64,000 nucleotides of DNA from Burkholderiales bacterium (GCA_016200895.1 JACQDX010000017.1:62001-126000), one strand, 5' to 3'. Positions 51,375 to 61,506 are shown, counted from the first letter of the stretch. The notes: generated from the letters alone by a model not told the origin. Translations and numbers: made by a program.

Positions 51375-52019
51375 ATGCAATTTTCGCAGGCACAAGTAGA
51401 CAATCCGGCACATCCGGGGATCAGCAAACCTGGGTATCCGGCTTTGGCGATCTTGCTGGTGATTATCACTCATGTGCTTTTTTGGCAATTGTTGCGCCAT
51501 CAAAACCTCTTTATGCGCCATGACGATATCAATCCTCTGGTGCACTATCTGCAAGTGTTGACGATAATCCCCAAGCCTGTCGCTCCCGAAATCAGTCAGC
51601 CTGTAGAAATAGCAAGGAAAGCAGAAAAGACTGATAAAAGAGAAATACGCAAAGAAAGCAGCACCAGTAAAGTCACCAAACCATCCCTCCAGCCCGGCAA
51701 ACAGCCAGTAGAATTAGTACCCGACGCCATCAGCCAGCCTGCGCCGCTTGCCATCAACCCGGATAGCCAGACCAGTCCGGGGCTGGACCTCGATGCAGTG
51801 CGCAGTTCTGCGCTGGCACTGGAACGCCAGCGGAAACCCTCAGAAATAGAACAAATACAGGCCAGCCACAGACGTGGCGACAGCCTGGAAAAGCGTCTCG
51901 GTGAGGGTACTAAACGTGCCGAAAAGAAAGAATGCCTGAAAGCTTATTCAGGTCTGGGCTTATTGGCTGTCATCCCGCTGGCGGTCAGCTCCGTTGTGGA
52001 TACTGGATGCAAATGGTAA
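51375..52019 (+). CDS. Orphan single-pass membrane protein with Lys/Pro-rich linker
   Basis: A 214-residue protein. After about 24 residues it has one membrane helix (YPALAILLVIITHVLFWQLL), then a long charged Pro/Lys-rich linker (IIPKPVAPEISQPVE, KTDKREIRKES) and a C-terminal helix-rich part ending in a weak hydrophobic stretch and Cys (GLGLLAVIPLAVSSVVDTGC). The start of the layout recalls TonB-like proteins, but no TonB C-terminal domain is present and the Lys/Pro region is short. ATG 51375 follows GGAAGGG; GTG 51372 overlaps. Function unknown. Confidence 0.65.
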   Translation: MQFSQAQVDNPAHPGISKPGYPALAILLVIITHVLFWQLLRHQNLFMRHDDINPLVHYLQVLTIIPKPVAPEISQPVEIARKAEKTDKREIRKESSTSKVTKPSLQPGKQPVELVPDAISQPAPLAINPDSQTSPGLDLDAVRSSALALERQRKPSEIEQIQASHRRGDSLEKRLGEGTKRAEKKECLKAYSGLGLLAVIPLAVSSVVDTGCKW

Positions 52020-52239
52020 TGCTGTTGCCAGCTCGGCTATAATGCCGGATTCCGCAATGTGAACAAGGCTGACACGGAAAGACCAGGACTATCTTGCTCA
52101 GGCAAGGGCCGGAGATAAAATACTGCCCTGCCCATTAATTATCCTGGACATTTGTGTCGTTGATTTGTTGTTGACTTGTTGTCGTTTGTTGCATGCTTAA
52201 TGCCAACACGGCAATTTTCATTTTTTACCTGGATCATTC

Positions 52240-53517
52240 ATGAAAAAAACTTCTTACCTGTTCGCCGCCATGATGCTGGCAGCACTTGGATCTGGCTTCT
52301 CCCCCGTGACTGTGAATACCGTTCAGGCACAAGAAGCGGCTGATCCTGCGAAGCAGCAAACAGTACGTCCAGAAATGGGCAAACCACTTAATGAAATCAT
52401 GGAGTTGGTAACTGCGAAGCAATTTCCACAGGCACTGGAGAAACTGACTGTGCTGGAAGCAATGGAGAAAAAAACTCCTTTTGAAAATTTTGCACTGAAT
52501 CGCATACGCGCTGTCATCGGTTCCAGCACCAATGACTCTGCCATGATGGTCAAGGCGATGGAAGCCATGATCGCCAGCGAATTCTTGAAAGAATCAGAGA
52601 AACAGCATTTCACTGAAGCAGTTGCAGGCACATTGTTCAATGAAAAGAAATATGCCGAATCCCGCGATTGGGCAAAACGCAGGCTGGCAAAAGATCCTGG
52701 CAACGCAAGCATGAGCAATCTGATCGCCCGTTCCTATTATCTGGAAAATGACTATGCCAACACCATCAAGGTATTGAATGTGCAATTGGCAGAAGACGAC
52801 AAGGCGCAGCGCAAAACAACAGAAGAAAATCTGCGCCTGCTGACCAGCAGCTATCAGCAACTTAAGGATTGGGATGGTTATGCAGTAGCACTGGAACGCA
52901 TGGTTGCGCTGTATCCAAAACCGGAATTTTGGGCTGACCTGCTGTATCGCGTCACCAAGAGACCTGGCTTTTCTGACCGCTTGCTGCTGGACTACTATCG
53001 CCTCTTGATCCTCAACGACAAATTTGAGGATGGCGCCCAATTTGTCGATATGGCAGAGCTGGCCCTGCTGGCCGGTTTGCCTGTTGAAGCCAAGACTGCA
53101 ATTGACGCTGGCTATGCTGCAAACTTGCTGGGTACAGGCAAAGAAGCGACCAAACACAAGCAATTGCGCGACCGCGTCAACAAACAGGCGGCTGATGACG
53201 TGAAGAGCCTGGACGCTGGTGAAGCAGCAGCCAAGAATGCCAAGACCGGTATAGGTATGGTCAACATTGGCTACAACTATGTGATCAACGGCCAGTACGA
53301 CAAAGGCCTGGCGTTGATGGAGCAAGGTATCGCGAAAGGTGGCTTGAAATCTCCTGATGAAGCGAAACTGCATCTGGGTATGGCTTACCTGAAGGCAGGC
53401 AAGCGTGACAAGGCCGTTGAAACCCTGAAGTCTGTACAAGGCCGTGATGGCTCTGGTGACCTGGCACGTTTGTGGTTGCTGGTACCTGCAGATAAATTTG
53501 CACCTGTGGCAAAATAA
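52240..53517 (+). CDS. Exported TPR-repeat protein
   Basis: A 425-residue protein with a signal peptide (MKKTSYLFAAMMLAALGSGF ... VQAQE). The mature part holds TPR-like helices throughout (ALEKLTVLEAMEKKTPFENF, MSNLIARSYYLENDYANTIK, DKGLALMEQGIAKGGLKSPD, LHLGMAYLKAGKRDKAVETL). Proteins of this shape accompany exbB/exbD/tonB in some proteobacteria, but no such genes are adjacent. The product is probably periplasmic; role unknown. A strong terminator follows the stop. Confidence 0.8.
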   Translation: MKKTSYLFAAMMLAALGSGFSPVTVNTVQAQEAADPAKQQTVRPEMGKPLNEIMELVTAKQFPQALEKLTVLEAMEKKTPFENFALNRIRAVIGSSTNDSAMMVKAMEAMIASEFLKESEKQHFTEAVAGTLFNEKKYAESRDWAKRRLAKDPGNASMSNLIARSYYLENDYANTIKVLNVQLAEDDKAQRKTTEENLRLLTSSYQQLKDWDGYAVALERMVALYPKPEFWADLLYRVTKRPGFSDRLLLDYYRLLILNDKFEDGAQFVDMAELALLAGLPVEAKTAIDAGYAANLLGTGKEATKHKQLRDRVNKQAADDVKSLDAGEAAAKNAKTGIGMVNIGYNYVINGQYDKGLALMEQGIAKGGLKSPDEAKLHLGMAYLKAGKRDKAVETLKSVQGRDGSGDLARLWLLVPADKFAPVAK

Positions 53518-53553
53518 ACTGGCAGATATCTATATCTGATCGCTTTGAAATTC

Positions 53554-53581
53554 TACGCCACCTGAGGTGGCGTATTTTTTT
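53554..53581 (+). terminator. Rho-independent terminator of the TPR gene
   Basis: TACGCCACC (53554-53562), loop TGA, GGTGGCGTA (53566-53574), then a run of T residues to 53581. Confidence 0.93.
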
Positions 53582-53614
53582 GTTCCTCTACTTTATCAAG
53601 TACGAATCCAATAT

Positions 53615-53646
53615 AAAAAAAGACTGTTTTGCGCAATGCAAAACAG
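53615..53646 (-). terminator. Rho-independent terminator of the porin-glnK-amtB operon
   Basis: CTGTTTTGC (53624-53632) pairs with GCAAAACAG (53638-53646). On the minus strand the stem is followed by seven T residues (53615-53621). It lies 150 bp after the amtB stop. Confidence 0.85.
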
Positions 53647-53795
53647 CCTGTCAAATTCAGGACCGCAAGCTCTGATTACGGTACTGACGGTACACCTTTG
53701 GATACTTTTTACTTACCCGGCCTTATCGGCGAACCAGATACAGGCCGGGTAAAACTTTCTTTGATCAAATCAAGAGTCGAATTAAGAATCGCGAG

Positions 53796-55376
53796 TTAAG
53801 AGTGGTATGCAGACTCACCATGGCTGGTGATGTCCAAACCTTCACGCTCCTCATCTTCTGGTACCCGCAGACCAACCACCAGATCAACCAGTTTGTAAGC
53901 CACGAAAGACACGACGCCTGACCATATGATAGTCGTGCCAACTGCTGTGCCTTGTACCAGTACCTGGCTGAAAATATCATATGGATCAGCCGACATCTTG
54001 TTGGTGACATAGTCAAATATGCCCTGGCCACCAAGGGATGGTGCAGCAAACACACCTGTCAGCAAGGCACCCAGGATACCGCCCACGCCATGCACACCAA
54101 ATACGTCGAGGGAGTCATCTGCACCCAGCAGGCGCTTCAGACCATTCACACCCCACAGACAGATGATACCTGCCAGCAGACCGATAATCAGGGCACCCAT
54201 AGGGCCGACGAAACCGCAAGCTGGCGTAATCGCCACCAGACCAGCTACCGCACCGGATGCGCCACCCAGCATGGAAGGCTTGCCTTTGGACATCCACTCA
54301 CCAAATACCCATGACACAGTTGCTGCAGCTGTAGCCAGCAAAGTATTGATGAATGCCAGTGCTGCAACATCGCCTGCTTCCAGAGCGGAACCAGCATTGA
54401 AACCAAACCAGCCCACCCACAACAGGGATGCACCTATCATCGTCATTGTCAGGGAGTGAGGTGCCATGGATTCTTTACCATAGCCCACACGTTTGCCTAT
54501 CAGGTAAGCACCCACCAGACCAGCGACCGCGGCATTGATATGCACAACCGTACCGCCAGCGAAGTCCAGCGCGCCTTTTTGGAACAGGAAACCCGCTTTG
54601 GCAGTTTCAGTCGCCAGGGTTGCTGCATCCTTGATCGCATCAGGGCCAGTCCAGAACCAGACCATATGAGCGATAGGCAGGTAACTGAAGGTGAACCACA
54701 AGACCACGAACAACAGAACTGCAGTGAATTTTGCACGTTCTGCAAAAGCACCGATGATCAGGCCGCAAGTGATAGCTGCAAATGTCGCCTGGAAGGCTAC
54801 ATAAGCAAATTCAGGTATCACTACGCCTTTGCTGAATGTCGCTGCAGTACCAAAGGTCGCCTTGGCAGGATCCCAGATACCTTTCAGGAACAGACGGTCA
54901 AACGAACCGATGAACTTGCCACCTTCGGTGAATGCCAGTGAATAGCCATAGATGCACCACAGAACAATAATCACTGCGAAAATCATGAAGACCTGCATCA
55001 GGATGGACAGCATGTTCTTGGAACGGACCAGACCACCGTAAAACAGGGCCAGGCCAGGAATGGTCATCAGGATGACCAATAAGGTGGCAACCATCATCCA
55101 GGCAGTGTCGCCTTTATTTGGCGTTGGTGCCGGTGCTGCAGGTGCGGCAGCACTGGCAGCAGCCGGATCAGCCGCAGCCGCCGGGGCAGAGGCTGGTGCA
55201 ACTACCACAGCAGAAGCAGCGGGTGCCGATGCACTGGCCGATGCAGTCGCAGCGGCAGCAGAAGCTGCCGCTGGTTCAGCTTTGGCTGACGCATCTTGCG
55301 CTGATGCTACAGATGTAAAACCGACTGTGGCCAGCAAAGCGGCCCCTGCCAGCATGTTCTTCAACAGTTTTTTCAT
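53796..55376 (-). CDS. amtB: Ammonium transporter
   Basis: A 526-residue protein: a signal peptide (GFTSVASAQD), an unusual Ala/Ser/Pro-rich spacer of about 60 residues, then eleven membrane helices of the Amt family starting DTAWMMVATLLVILMTIPGLALFYGGLVRSKN. Conserved blocks include AFAERAKF, DFAGGTVVHINAAVAGLVGAY (pore His) and DDSLDVFGVHGVGG (second pore His). It conducts ammonium under nitrogen limitation and is blocked by GlnK, encoded 20 nt upstream. The low-complexity spacer is absent from E. coli AmtB. Confidence 0.95.
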   Translation of the reverse strand: MKKLLKNMLAGAALLATVGFTSVASAQDASAKAEPAAASAAAATASASASAPAASAVVVAPASAPAAAADPAAASAAAPAAPAPTPNKGDTAWMMVATLLVILMTIPGLALFYGGLVRSKNMLSILMQVFMIFAVIIVLWCIYGYSLAFTEGGKFIGSFDRLFLKGIWDPAKATFGTAATFSKGVVIPEFAYVAFQATFAAITCGLIIGAFAERAKFTAVLLFVVLWFTFSYLPIAHMVWFWTGPDAIKDAATLATETAKAGFLFQKGALDFAGGTVVHINAAVAGLVGAYLIGKRVGYGKESMAPHSLTMTMIGASLLWVGWFGFNAGSALEAGDVAALAFINTLLATAAATVSWVFGEWMSKGKPSMLGGASGAVAGLVAITPACGFVGPMGALIIGLLAGIICLWGVNGLKRLLGADDSLDVFGVHGVGGILGALLTGVFAAPSLGGQGIFDYVTNKMSADPYDIFSQVLVQGTAVGTTIIWSGVVSFVAYKLVDLVVGLRVPEDEEREGLDITSHGESAYHS

Positions 55377-55396
55377 GTGAACTCCCTGGTAGGCTA

Positions 55397-55750
<354 letters not shown>

Positions 55751-56509
55751 TTAAAATGTTTTAACTGCAGACAATACCAGGGTAGTTTTGCCTGTGAACT
55801 TGCCAGCTGGTGTGACATACAGTTTCTTCTCTGCATTCGTGCCCAGCGCTGCTATACCAAAATTCACACCAAAAAACTCTTTATTCACACCGATTTTCCA
55901 ATCGGAATAAGAGTACGCACCATTGTTCTTGATGGTTTGATGGCCAGCGTGCAAAGCCAGCGTATAAGCTTCAGGCAATTCAATGTTTGCGCCAATATCC
56001 AGATAACCACTGTTCTTGCTATCGATAAAACCGAACAGATTGGTGACCGAATGTGAATACTTGATATATGCAGGTCCCATGCCTAACTGACCGTAAATTT
56101 CTGTGGTGTTGGCATCAGCAAAACCGGCAACCTTATTCAGTCCATTGGATGGGTATACATAAGACAGGACACCGACGTCATATGAAACATCTTTGGTGAT
56201 TTCGCCTTTTTTACCCGCATACAAATCCCATTCAAGATCGCCACCACCGCCCGCATCCTTGGTCCATTTGATCGTGGACAACCATGTACCAGCATAAAAG
56301 CCGCTAGGGTTGTTCACATAGTCAGCGCCACCTTGCAAAGCCGGGTCAAGACGTGATTGGGCAATCGCGCGGTAGCGGTATTCACTGACGATGCCAACGT
56401 TGAAGCTGACTTCATTATCTGGCTTGGCTTCTGGCTTGGCATCTTCTGCATGGGCAAAACCACCAAAGAATGATGTGGCTACAGCAGCGGCGATTACTAA
56501 TTTTTTCAT
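55751..56509 (-). CDS. TorF family putative outer-membrane porin
   Basis: A 252-residue protein with a signal peptide (AAAVATSFFGGFAHAED) and a beta-barrel pattern beginning VSFNVGIVSEYRYRAIAQSR, typical of the TorF/Gcw_chp family, and ending LVLSAVKTF with terminal Phe. It is the first gene of the glnK-amtB operon, so it may let ammonium or small nitrogen compounds through the outer membrane (inference). AGGGGGAAGC precedes the ATG. A sigma-54-type promoter lies 132-147 bp upstream. Confidence 0.88.
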   Translation of the reverse strand: MKKLVIAAAVATSFFGGFAHAEDAKPEAKPDNEVSFNVGIVSEYRYRAIAQSRLDPALQGGADYVNNPSGFYAGTWLSTIKWTKDAGGGGDLEWDLYAGKKGEITKDVSYDVGVLSYVYPSNGLNKVAGFADANTTEIYGQLGMGPAYIKYSHSVTNLFGFIDSKNSGYLDIGANIELPEAYTLALHAGHQTIKNNGAYSYSDWKIGVNKEFFGVNFGIAALGTNAEKKLYVTPAGKFTGKTTLVLSAVKTF

Positions 56510-56640
56510 TGCGCTTCCCCCTAATGATTAAAGATTTAATTTGATTGAACCCTGGACAGAATCTGTTTTCAGCACTTAATGACAACACTCGTTACTACTT
56601 GCATGGCCAGACTCTTAAATTCTTATTTCCCTACCCTGTT

Positions 56641-56656
56641 AGCAGGAGTCGTGCCA
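56641..56656 (-). promoter_or_regulatory. Sigma-54-type promoter of the porin-glnK-amtB operon
   Basis: On the minus strand the sequence is TGGCACG-ACTC-CTGCT. The -24 box is an exact consensus match; the -12 box keeps the essential TGC at correct spacing. Control by NtrC/sigma-54 is standard for glnK-amtB. Confidence 0.75.
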
Positions 56657-56842
56657 ACCATGGCTATCTCATCAATAAAGTGAATGCACAGTACGGCTGC
56701 CAGAGTGTATTAATATGCATACAGCCAGATAAACTCTGCGTCCCATCTGTTTTCTATATTGCGCTGCAATACAAGTCGTGGTCAGGGCAAGATGCGCTAT
56801 CATTGCCTCGTAGGTAAAATTACAAGCGAAAAACCCATATTT

Positions 56843-56859
56843 CGCACCAATTTTGGGCA
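56843..56859. promoter_or_regulatory. NtrC-like site 1 (weaker)
   Basis: CGCACC-N5-TGGGCA (56843-56859) resembles the NtrC consensus TGCACC-N5-GGTGCA with three mismatches. It lies about 190 bp upstream of the sigma-54 promoter. Confidence 0.5.
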
Positions 56860-56896
56860 AGACCAATTTCGCACAAAAAAGTGGCAAAGCATGATT

Positions 56897-56913
56897 TGCA
56901 CCATAAGTGTGCA
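56897..56913. promoter_or_regulatory. NtrC-like site 2 (strong)
   Basis: TGCACCATAAGTGTGCA matches TGCACC-N5-GGTGCA with one mismatch. It is about 245 bp upstream of the sigma-54 promoter and 22 bp before the ubiK start, so it could act as an enhancer leftward and might also affect ubiK. Confidence 0.7.
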
Positions 56914-56934
56914 ATTACAAGATAGAGGATAAAT

Positions 56935-57177
56935 ATGAATAAGCAAAATTTCTTTAATGACATGCAGGCCAAGATCAGCCAGGCACTGGAAAACTCACCT
57001 GCCAAGGACATAGAAAAGAATGTCAAAGCCATGATGAGCCAGGGTTTTTCCAAGCTGGACCTGGTTACGCGTGAAGAATTTGATATCCAAGCACAAGTCC
57101 TGGCCAAGACCCGCGCCAAACTGGAAGCCCTGGAAGCCCGAGTGGCTGCACTGGAAACACCACCAAAAGACCAATAA
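56935..57177 (+). CDS. ubiK: Ubiquinone biosynthesis accessory factor UbiK
   Basis: An 80-residue BMFP/YqiC-family protein: MNKQNFFNDMQAKISQALEN, a central amphipathic region (KNVKAMMSQGFSKLDLVTRE) and a C-terminal coiled coil (VLAKTRAKLEALEARVAALE). UbiK trimers help the Ubi complex handle the lipid intermediate. ATG 56935 is clear. comM starts 24 nt after the stop, so they are probably co-transcribed, as often seen in betaproteobacteria. Confidence 0.9.
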   Translation: MNKQNFFNDMQAKISQALENSPAKDIEKNVKAMMSQGFSKLDLVTREEFDIQAQVLAKTRAKLEALEARVAALETPPKDQ

Positions 57178-57200
57178 CCCTCATACACGCCTCAGACCGC

Positions 57201-58724
57201 ATGTCACTAGCCGTCCTCAAAAGCCGCGCCCTGAATGGTATGGATGCGCCACAGGTGACTGTGGAAGTGCATCTGGCGAATGGCCTGCCTGCCTTCACTA
57301 TCGTCGGGCTGCCCGAAACCGAAGTCAAGGAATCCAAGGACAGGGTCAGGGCCGCTTTGCAAAACGCCCGCTTTGAATTTCCCAACAAGCGCATTACGGT
57401 GAATCTTGCTCCAGCTGATTTGCCCAAGGAATCTGGCCGCTTTGATTTGCCGATTGCCCTTGGTATTTTGGCAGCATCTGGTCAAATCCCAGGAGATGCG
57501 CTGGAACAATATGAATTTGCCGGTGAACTTTCGCTGTCAGGTGAACTGCGGCCCATACGTGGCGCGCTGGCCATGACATTTGCGATTTGCAAAAGCCAGC
57601 AACATACGGAACAGGAACCCGCCTTCATTTTGCCGCGCGCAAATGCGGATGAAGCCGCACTAGTCAGTGATGCCGCAATTTATCCTGCAGATTCACTACT
57701 GCAGGTATGTGCTCACTTCGCAGGCGTGGATGGTGAACAAAGACTGGTGCGTCACCGCCCTGCCTCCAAACCCAGCCGCCCGAAATATGCCGACTTTGCT
57801 GAAGTCAAAGGCCAGTTACAGGCTAAACGGGCACTGGAAGTGGCAGCAGCGGGATCGCATTCTGTTTTGCTGATGGGCCCACCTGGCACCGGAAAATCGA
57901 TGCTGGCAGCACGCTTCCCTGGTATTTTGCCTACCATGACAGATCAGGAAGCACTGGAATCAGCAGCCGTGCAATCCCTGACTTCAGGCTTTTCAATTGA
58001 GAAATGGAAGACACGCCCCTACAGATCGCCGCATCATACTGCGTCTGCGGTGGCTTTAGTCGGTGGAGGCGGAACCCCGCGTCCAGGTGAAATTTCATTG
58101 GCCCACAGGGGTGTGCTATTTTTGGACGAGCTTCCCGAGTTTGATAGAAAAGTGCTGGAAGTTTTACGTGAACCGCTGGAGTCTGGTCACATCACCATTT
58201 CTCGCGCAGCAAGACAGGCTGACTTCCCGGCACGCTTTCAATTAATTGCGGCCATGAACCCATGTCCTTGTGGTTACTTCGGCCATAGTAATGGCAAGTG
58301 CCGCTGCACACCGGACATCATCGCCCGCTATCAGGACAGGATATCCGGGCCCCTGCTTGACCGCATCGACATGCAAATCCAGGTCGGCGCCTTGCCCCAT
58401 GCTGATTTGCTCAAACAAGCCGATGGTGAAGCCAGTGCCAGCATACATGCGCGGGTAGAAGTTGCATTTGAACGGCAACAACAACGCCAGGGCAAGGCGA
58501 ATAATCTATTATCGACCACAGAAATTGATCTGCACTGCCAACCGGATGAGCAAGCGGGACAACTCTTGCGCAATGCCATGACCAAACTCAACTGGTCAGC
58601 CCGCGCCTACCACCGCGTATTAAAAGTCGCCCGCACCGTTGCCGACCTGGCTGGCTCTGTACATATAGCGACACCACATGTGGCGGAAGCTATACAGTAT
58701 AGAAGAGCACTCAGGGATCAGTAA
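57201..58724 (+). CDS. comM: ComM/YifB family AAA+ helicase
   Basis: A 507-residue protein: an N-terminal Lon-like domain (PAFTIVGLPETEVKESKDRV), an AAA+ Mg-chelatase-type core with Walker A GPPGTGKS (226-233), Walker B LFLDELPEF, the cysteine cluster NPCPCGYFGH...CRC and a C-terminal helical domain (LNWSARAYHRVLKVARTVAD). ComM is a hexameric branch-migration helicase used to integrate DNA in natural transformation. Length is normal. It follows ubiK closely. Confidence 0.95.
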   Translation: MSLAVLKSRALNGMDAPQVTVEVHLANGLPAFTIVGLPETEVKESKDRVRAALQNARFEFPNKRITVNLAPADLPKESGRFDLPIALGILAASGQIPGDALEQYEFAGELSLSGELRPIRGALAMTFAICKSQQHTEQEPAFILPRANADEAALVSDAAIYPADSLLQVCAHFAGVDGEQRLVRHRPASKPSRPKYADFAEVKGQLQAKRALEVAAAGSHSVLLMGPPGTGKSMLAARFPGILPTMTDQEALESAAVQSLTSGFSIEKWKTRPYRSPHHTASAVALVGGGGTPRPGEISLAHRGVLFLDELPEFDRKVLEVLREPLESGHITISRAARQADFPARFQLIAAMNPCPCGYFGHSNGKCRCTPDIIARYQDRISGPLLDRIDMQIQVGALPHADLLKQADGEASASIHARVEVAFERQQQRQGKANNLLSTTEIDLHCQPDEQAGQLLRNAMTKLNWSARAYHRVLKVARTVADLAGSVHIATPHVAEAIQYRRALRDQ

Positions 58725-58804
58725 AGCTGTCTGCGGCATTGAAATTATCATCGCCATGACCAGATAGAGGACAGCATTATTGTTTTGCTCAACAGGAGTG
58801 GACC

Positions 58805-59485
58805 ATGTCCCCGCAAGAAACCCAGGTTTTACAAAACTTTCTCGATCAATTGGTGAAAGTGCAAGACAGCAATAAGGATGCGCAGGCCCTCAGCCTGATT
58901 AATGAAGCGGTCAGCAAGCAGCCAGATGCGCACTATCTGCTGGTGCAAAGAGCCTTGCTGCTGGATCAGGCTTTGGTCAGTGCCAACCAGCAGATTGCCA
59001 GCTTGCAAGCTGAAGTGCGTGAATTGCAAACTCAGAGAAGCGCTACACCTGCCAACAACTTTCTTGACCCTGCCACTACGGGTTGGGGAAATAGTGCCAG
59101 CAGCCGGGCTCAAGCTGCAGCTAGCTATAGCGTTACAGGTAGTGCATTACCGCCGCCCCTGCCAGTTGGCTATATGAATGCGGCAGCACCTGTGCCTGTG
59201 AATGCCCTGGCATCCGGTTTTTTTGGTGGCGGTGCTGGTAATGTACTTGGTACGGTGGCTGCCACTGCTGCCGGGGTTGCAGCTGGTGCATTTCTGTTTC
59301 AGGGTATAGGGCATTTGATGGGCAACCAAAATCACGCCGCGAGTGCTGACAGTTCCGCTGCACAACTCAATCAGGGTGGAAGTGATTTGATACCCGGTTA
59401 TTTTGATCACCCGGCGGATACTAGCCCGGCCATGGATACCGCCAGCCTGGACGATGGCGCTGACGATATGCTGGATCTGGCTTGA
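58805..59485 (+). CDS. DUF2076 family protein
   Basis: A 226-residue protein. The N-terminus (MSPQETQVLQNFLDQLVKVQ) and DAHYLLVQRALLLDQALVSA with a coiled coil are typical of DUF2076. The middle is Ala/Pro/Gly-rich with a glycine-rich hydrophobic segment (FFGGGAGNVLGTVAATAAGV) possibly buried in a membrane or assembly. The tail is very acidic (DDGADDMLDLA). Function unknown; the family is often found as periplasmic-ligand-binding-like or membrane-associated protein. CAGGAG lies upstream of the ATG. Confidence 0.82.
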   Translation: MSPQETQVLQNFLDQLVKVQDSNKDAQALSLINEAVSKQPDAHYLLVQRALLLDQALVSANQQIASLQAEVRELQTQRSATPANNFLDPATTGWGNSASSRAQAAASYSVTGSALPPPLPVGYMNAAAPVPVNALASGFFGGGAGNVLGTVAATAAGVAAGAFLFQGIGHLMGNQNHAASADSSAAQLNQGGSDLIPGYFDHPADTSPAMDTASLDDGADDMLDLA

Positions 59486-59794
59486 ACCACCTTTGAATTA
59501 AGCCTATGACGTGCCCAGGAATACTCTGGGGCAAATTTGTAAGTAACAATCTCATCATAAAACATAGCGTTGTGTAACAGACTGCTTGGCCTGGACGGTA
59601 TCAGGCTCCCATCTTCCTGCCTGGAGGGCAGGCCTGCCCTGCTCTTTATGCTCTTTCATGCTTTTATGGCATGTCGACTGCTCTTGCTTGCTGTTACAGC
59701 ACGTTACGAAAATTTCATGAAATAAGTCCATACTACGTATCACAATTCAGCACCGAAAGCGTTGTATGCTGATACTTGAGCATAAGGGGAAGAC
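59486..59794. other. Intergenic region with a 16-bp palindrome
   Basis: 309 bp without a supported gene. AGGGCAGGCCTGCCCT at 59625-59640 is a perfect palindrome, followed by TGCTCTTTATGCTCTTTCATGC-like pyrimidine-rich repeats. It may contain the promoter of the DUF1800/DUF1501 pair. No standard promoter could be fixed. Confidence 0.6.
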
Positions 59795-61453
59795 ATGAAC
59801 ATTCAACTGAACTTGCAGCATGCTATCAGCGCCAGCCTGCTGGTTTTGCTGGCAGCTTGCAGTACCCAGTCACAGCAGGCCGGGGACAACAGCACCGTCG
59901 GCAAGACATTGACGCAGGCGGCAGTTGCGCCGGAACAATTACTGAACCGTTTAACCTGGGGTAACAATCCTTCCAGCTTGCAAGCCTTGCAGACTGTCGG
60001 GCCTGACCGCTACCTGGACCAGCAGTTACGTGCACGCAATGCTGTCTTGCCACCAGCGATACAGACGCAGATTGATGCGATGACGATTTCGCGTCAGCCG
60101 CTGACCGATATCATGCGCGACCTGGAAGCCCGCCGCGTCGCCTCAGAACAGCAAAAAGGGACGGACGACACCCTGCGCAAGGAATACCAGCAAGAATTAA
60201 CGCGCCTGGCCAGAGAAGCCTCTAACCGTGCACTCTTGCGTGATATTTATTCGCCCAACCAGTTGCAAGAGCAAATGAGCTGGTTCTGGATGAATCATTT
60301 CAATATCCATAATGGCAAGGCGAATGTACGCGCCATGCTGGGTGATTTTGAAGAACAGGCAATACGCCCGAATGCGCTGGGCAATTTCCGCGATTTGCTG
60401 CGTGCCACGGTGATGCACCCTGCCATGCTCAGGTATCTGGATAATGAGCACAATGCTGCCAACCGCATCAATGAAAACTATGCGCGTGAATTAATGGAAT
60501 TGCACACCATGGGTGTAAACGGCGGTTACACTCAAAAAGATGTGCAGGAACTGGCACGGGTACTGACAGGCGTAGGAATTAACCTGAGCAAGGATGCGCC
60601 GCGCATGAAACCTGAGCTGGAGAAAATCTACTTCAAGCAAGGCTTGTTTGAATTCAATCCGCAGCGTCATGATTTTGGTGAAAAGCAGGTGCTGGGCAAA
60701 ACCATCAAAGGCCGTGGTATGGCAGAGCTGGATGAAGTGCTGGTGCTGCTCTCCAGACAACCAGCAACAGCCAATTTTGTGAGCCAAAAACTGGCCAGTT
60801 TCTTTGTCTCGGATATGCCTTCAAAAGAACTGACAGATAAGATGGCGCAACGCTTCCTGCAAACTGATGGTGATATCGCTGCCACTTTGCGTGTTATGTT
60901 TAATTCTCAGGAATTTATTGCATCGCTGGGCAAGAAGTTCAAAGACCCAATGCACTATATGCTGGCCTCAGTCCGCCTGGCTTATGACGGCAATACCATC
61001 GTCAATACCGGCCCTATGCTGAACTGGCTGAACATGATGGGTCAGCAATTGAATGGCAGGCAAACTCCAGATGGTTATGCACTCAATGAAAGTTCATGGG
61101 CAAGTTCTGGCCAGATGACGGTACGCTTTGATATCGCCAAGTCAATTGCGGGTGGCAATCCGGGCTTGTTCCGTATAGATACTCCGGCTGCGCAGCCAGT
61201 GCAATCTATGCAAACTACCCCAGCTATGCAGGTGCAAGGCATGCAAGCGGCACCACTTGCTCCGCAACCTGTAAAAGCGGCAGCACAAGCTCCGCAAGAA
61301 AAACCGCCACAACCGGCACTGGCTGCATCGCCGTATGTAAAAAGCTGGAGCACGAAATTCAGCCCCGCTACACAGACAGCATTGAATCAAACGCGTACGC
61401 CACAGGAATGGAATGCCATGTTCCTGGCCTCGCCTGAAATGATGCGTCGCTAA
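59795..61453 (+). CDS. DUF1800 family exported lipoprotein
   Basis: A 552-residue protein with a lipoprotein signal (LLVLLAACST). DUF1800 features are APEQLLNRLTWGNNPSSLQ, the segment WFWMNHFNIHNGKANVRAML, NENYARELMELHTMGVNGGYTQKDVQELARVLTG and QKLASFFVSD. A Gln/Pro/Ala-rich stretch near 450-520 is extra. DUF1800 proteins are almost always encoded beside DUF1501 proteins and exported; biochemical role not established. AAGGGGAAGAC gives a good ribosome site. The DUF1501 gene follows after 53 nt. Confidence 0.9.
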   Translation: MNIQLNLQHAISASLLVLLAACSTQSQQAGDNSTVGKTLTQAAVAPEQLLNRLTWGNNPSSLQALQTVGPDRYLDQQLRARNAVLPPAIQTQIDAMTISRQPLTDIMRDLEARRVASEQQKGTDDTLRKEYQQELTRLAREASNRALLRDIYSPNQLQEQMSWFWMNHFNIHNGKANVRAMLGDFEEQAIRPNALGNFRDLLRATVMHPAMLRYLDNEHNAANRINENYARELMELHTMGVNGGYTQKDVQELARVLTGVGINLSKDAPRMKPELEKIYFKQGLFEFNPQRHDFGEKQVLGKTIKGRGMAELDEVLVLLSRQPATANFVSQKLASFFVSDMPSKELTDKMAQRFLQTDGDIAATLRVMFNSQEFIASLGKKFKDPMHYMLASVRLAYDGNTIVNTGPMLNWLNMMGQQLNGRQTPDGYALNESSWASSGQMTVRFDIAKSIAGGNPGLFRIDTPAAQPVQSMQTTPAMQVQGMQAAPLAPQPVKAAAQAPQEKPPQPALAASPYVKSWSTKFSPATQTALNQTRTPQEWNAMFLASPEMMRR

Positions 61454-61506
61454 GTTAATTTCAGCGAAGCTAATTTCAAATTAATTGTCACGGAAAGGTC
61501 ATCATC

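Noticed and set aside
55060-55380. Ala-rich plus-strand frame opposite the amtB N-terminus
   Set aside because: It mirrors the GC-rich Ala/Ser/Pro spacer of AmtB on the other strand; AmtB is strongly supported.
56545-56817. 90-codon frame upstream of the porin operon
   Set aside because: It covers the sigma-54 promoter region, has no ribosome site and no recognisable protein features.
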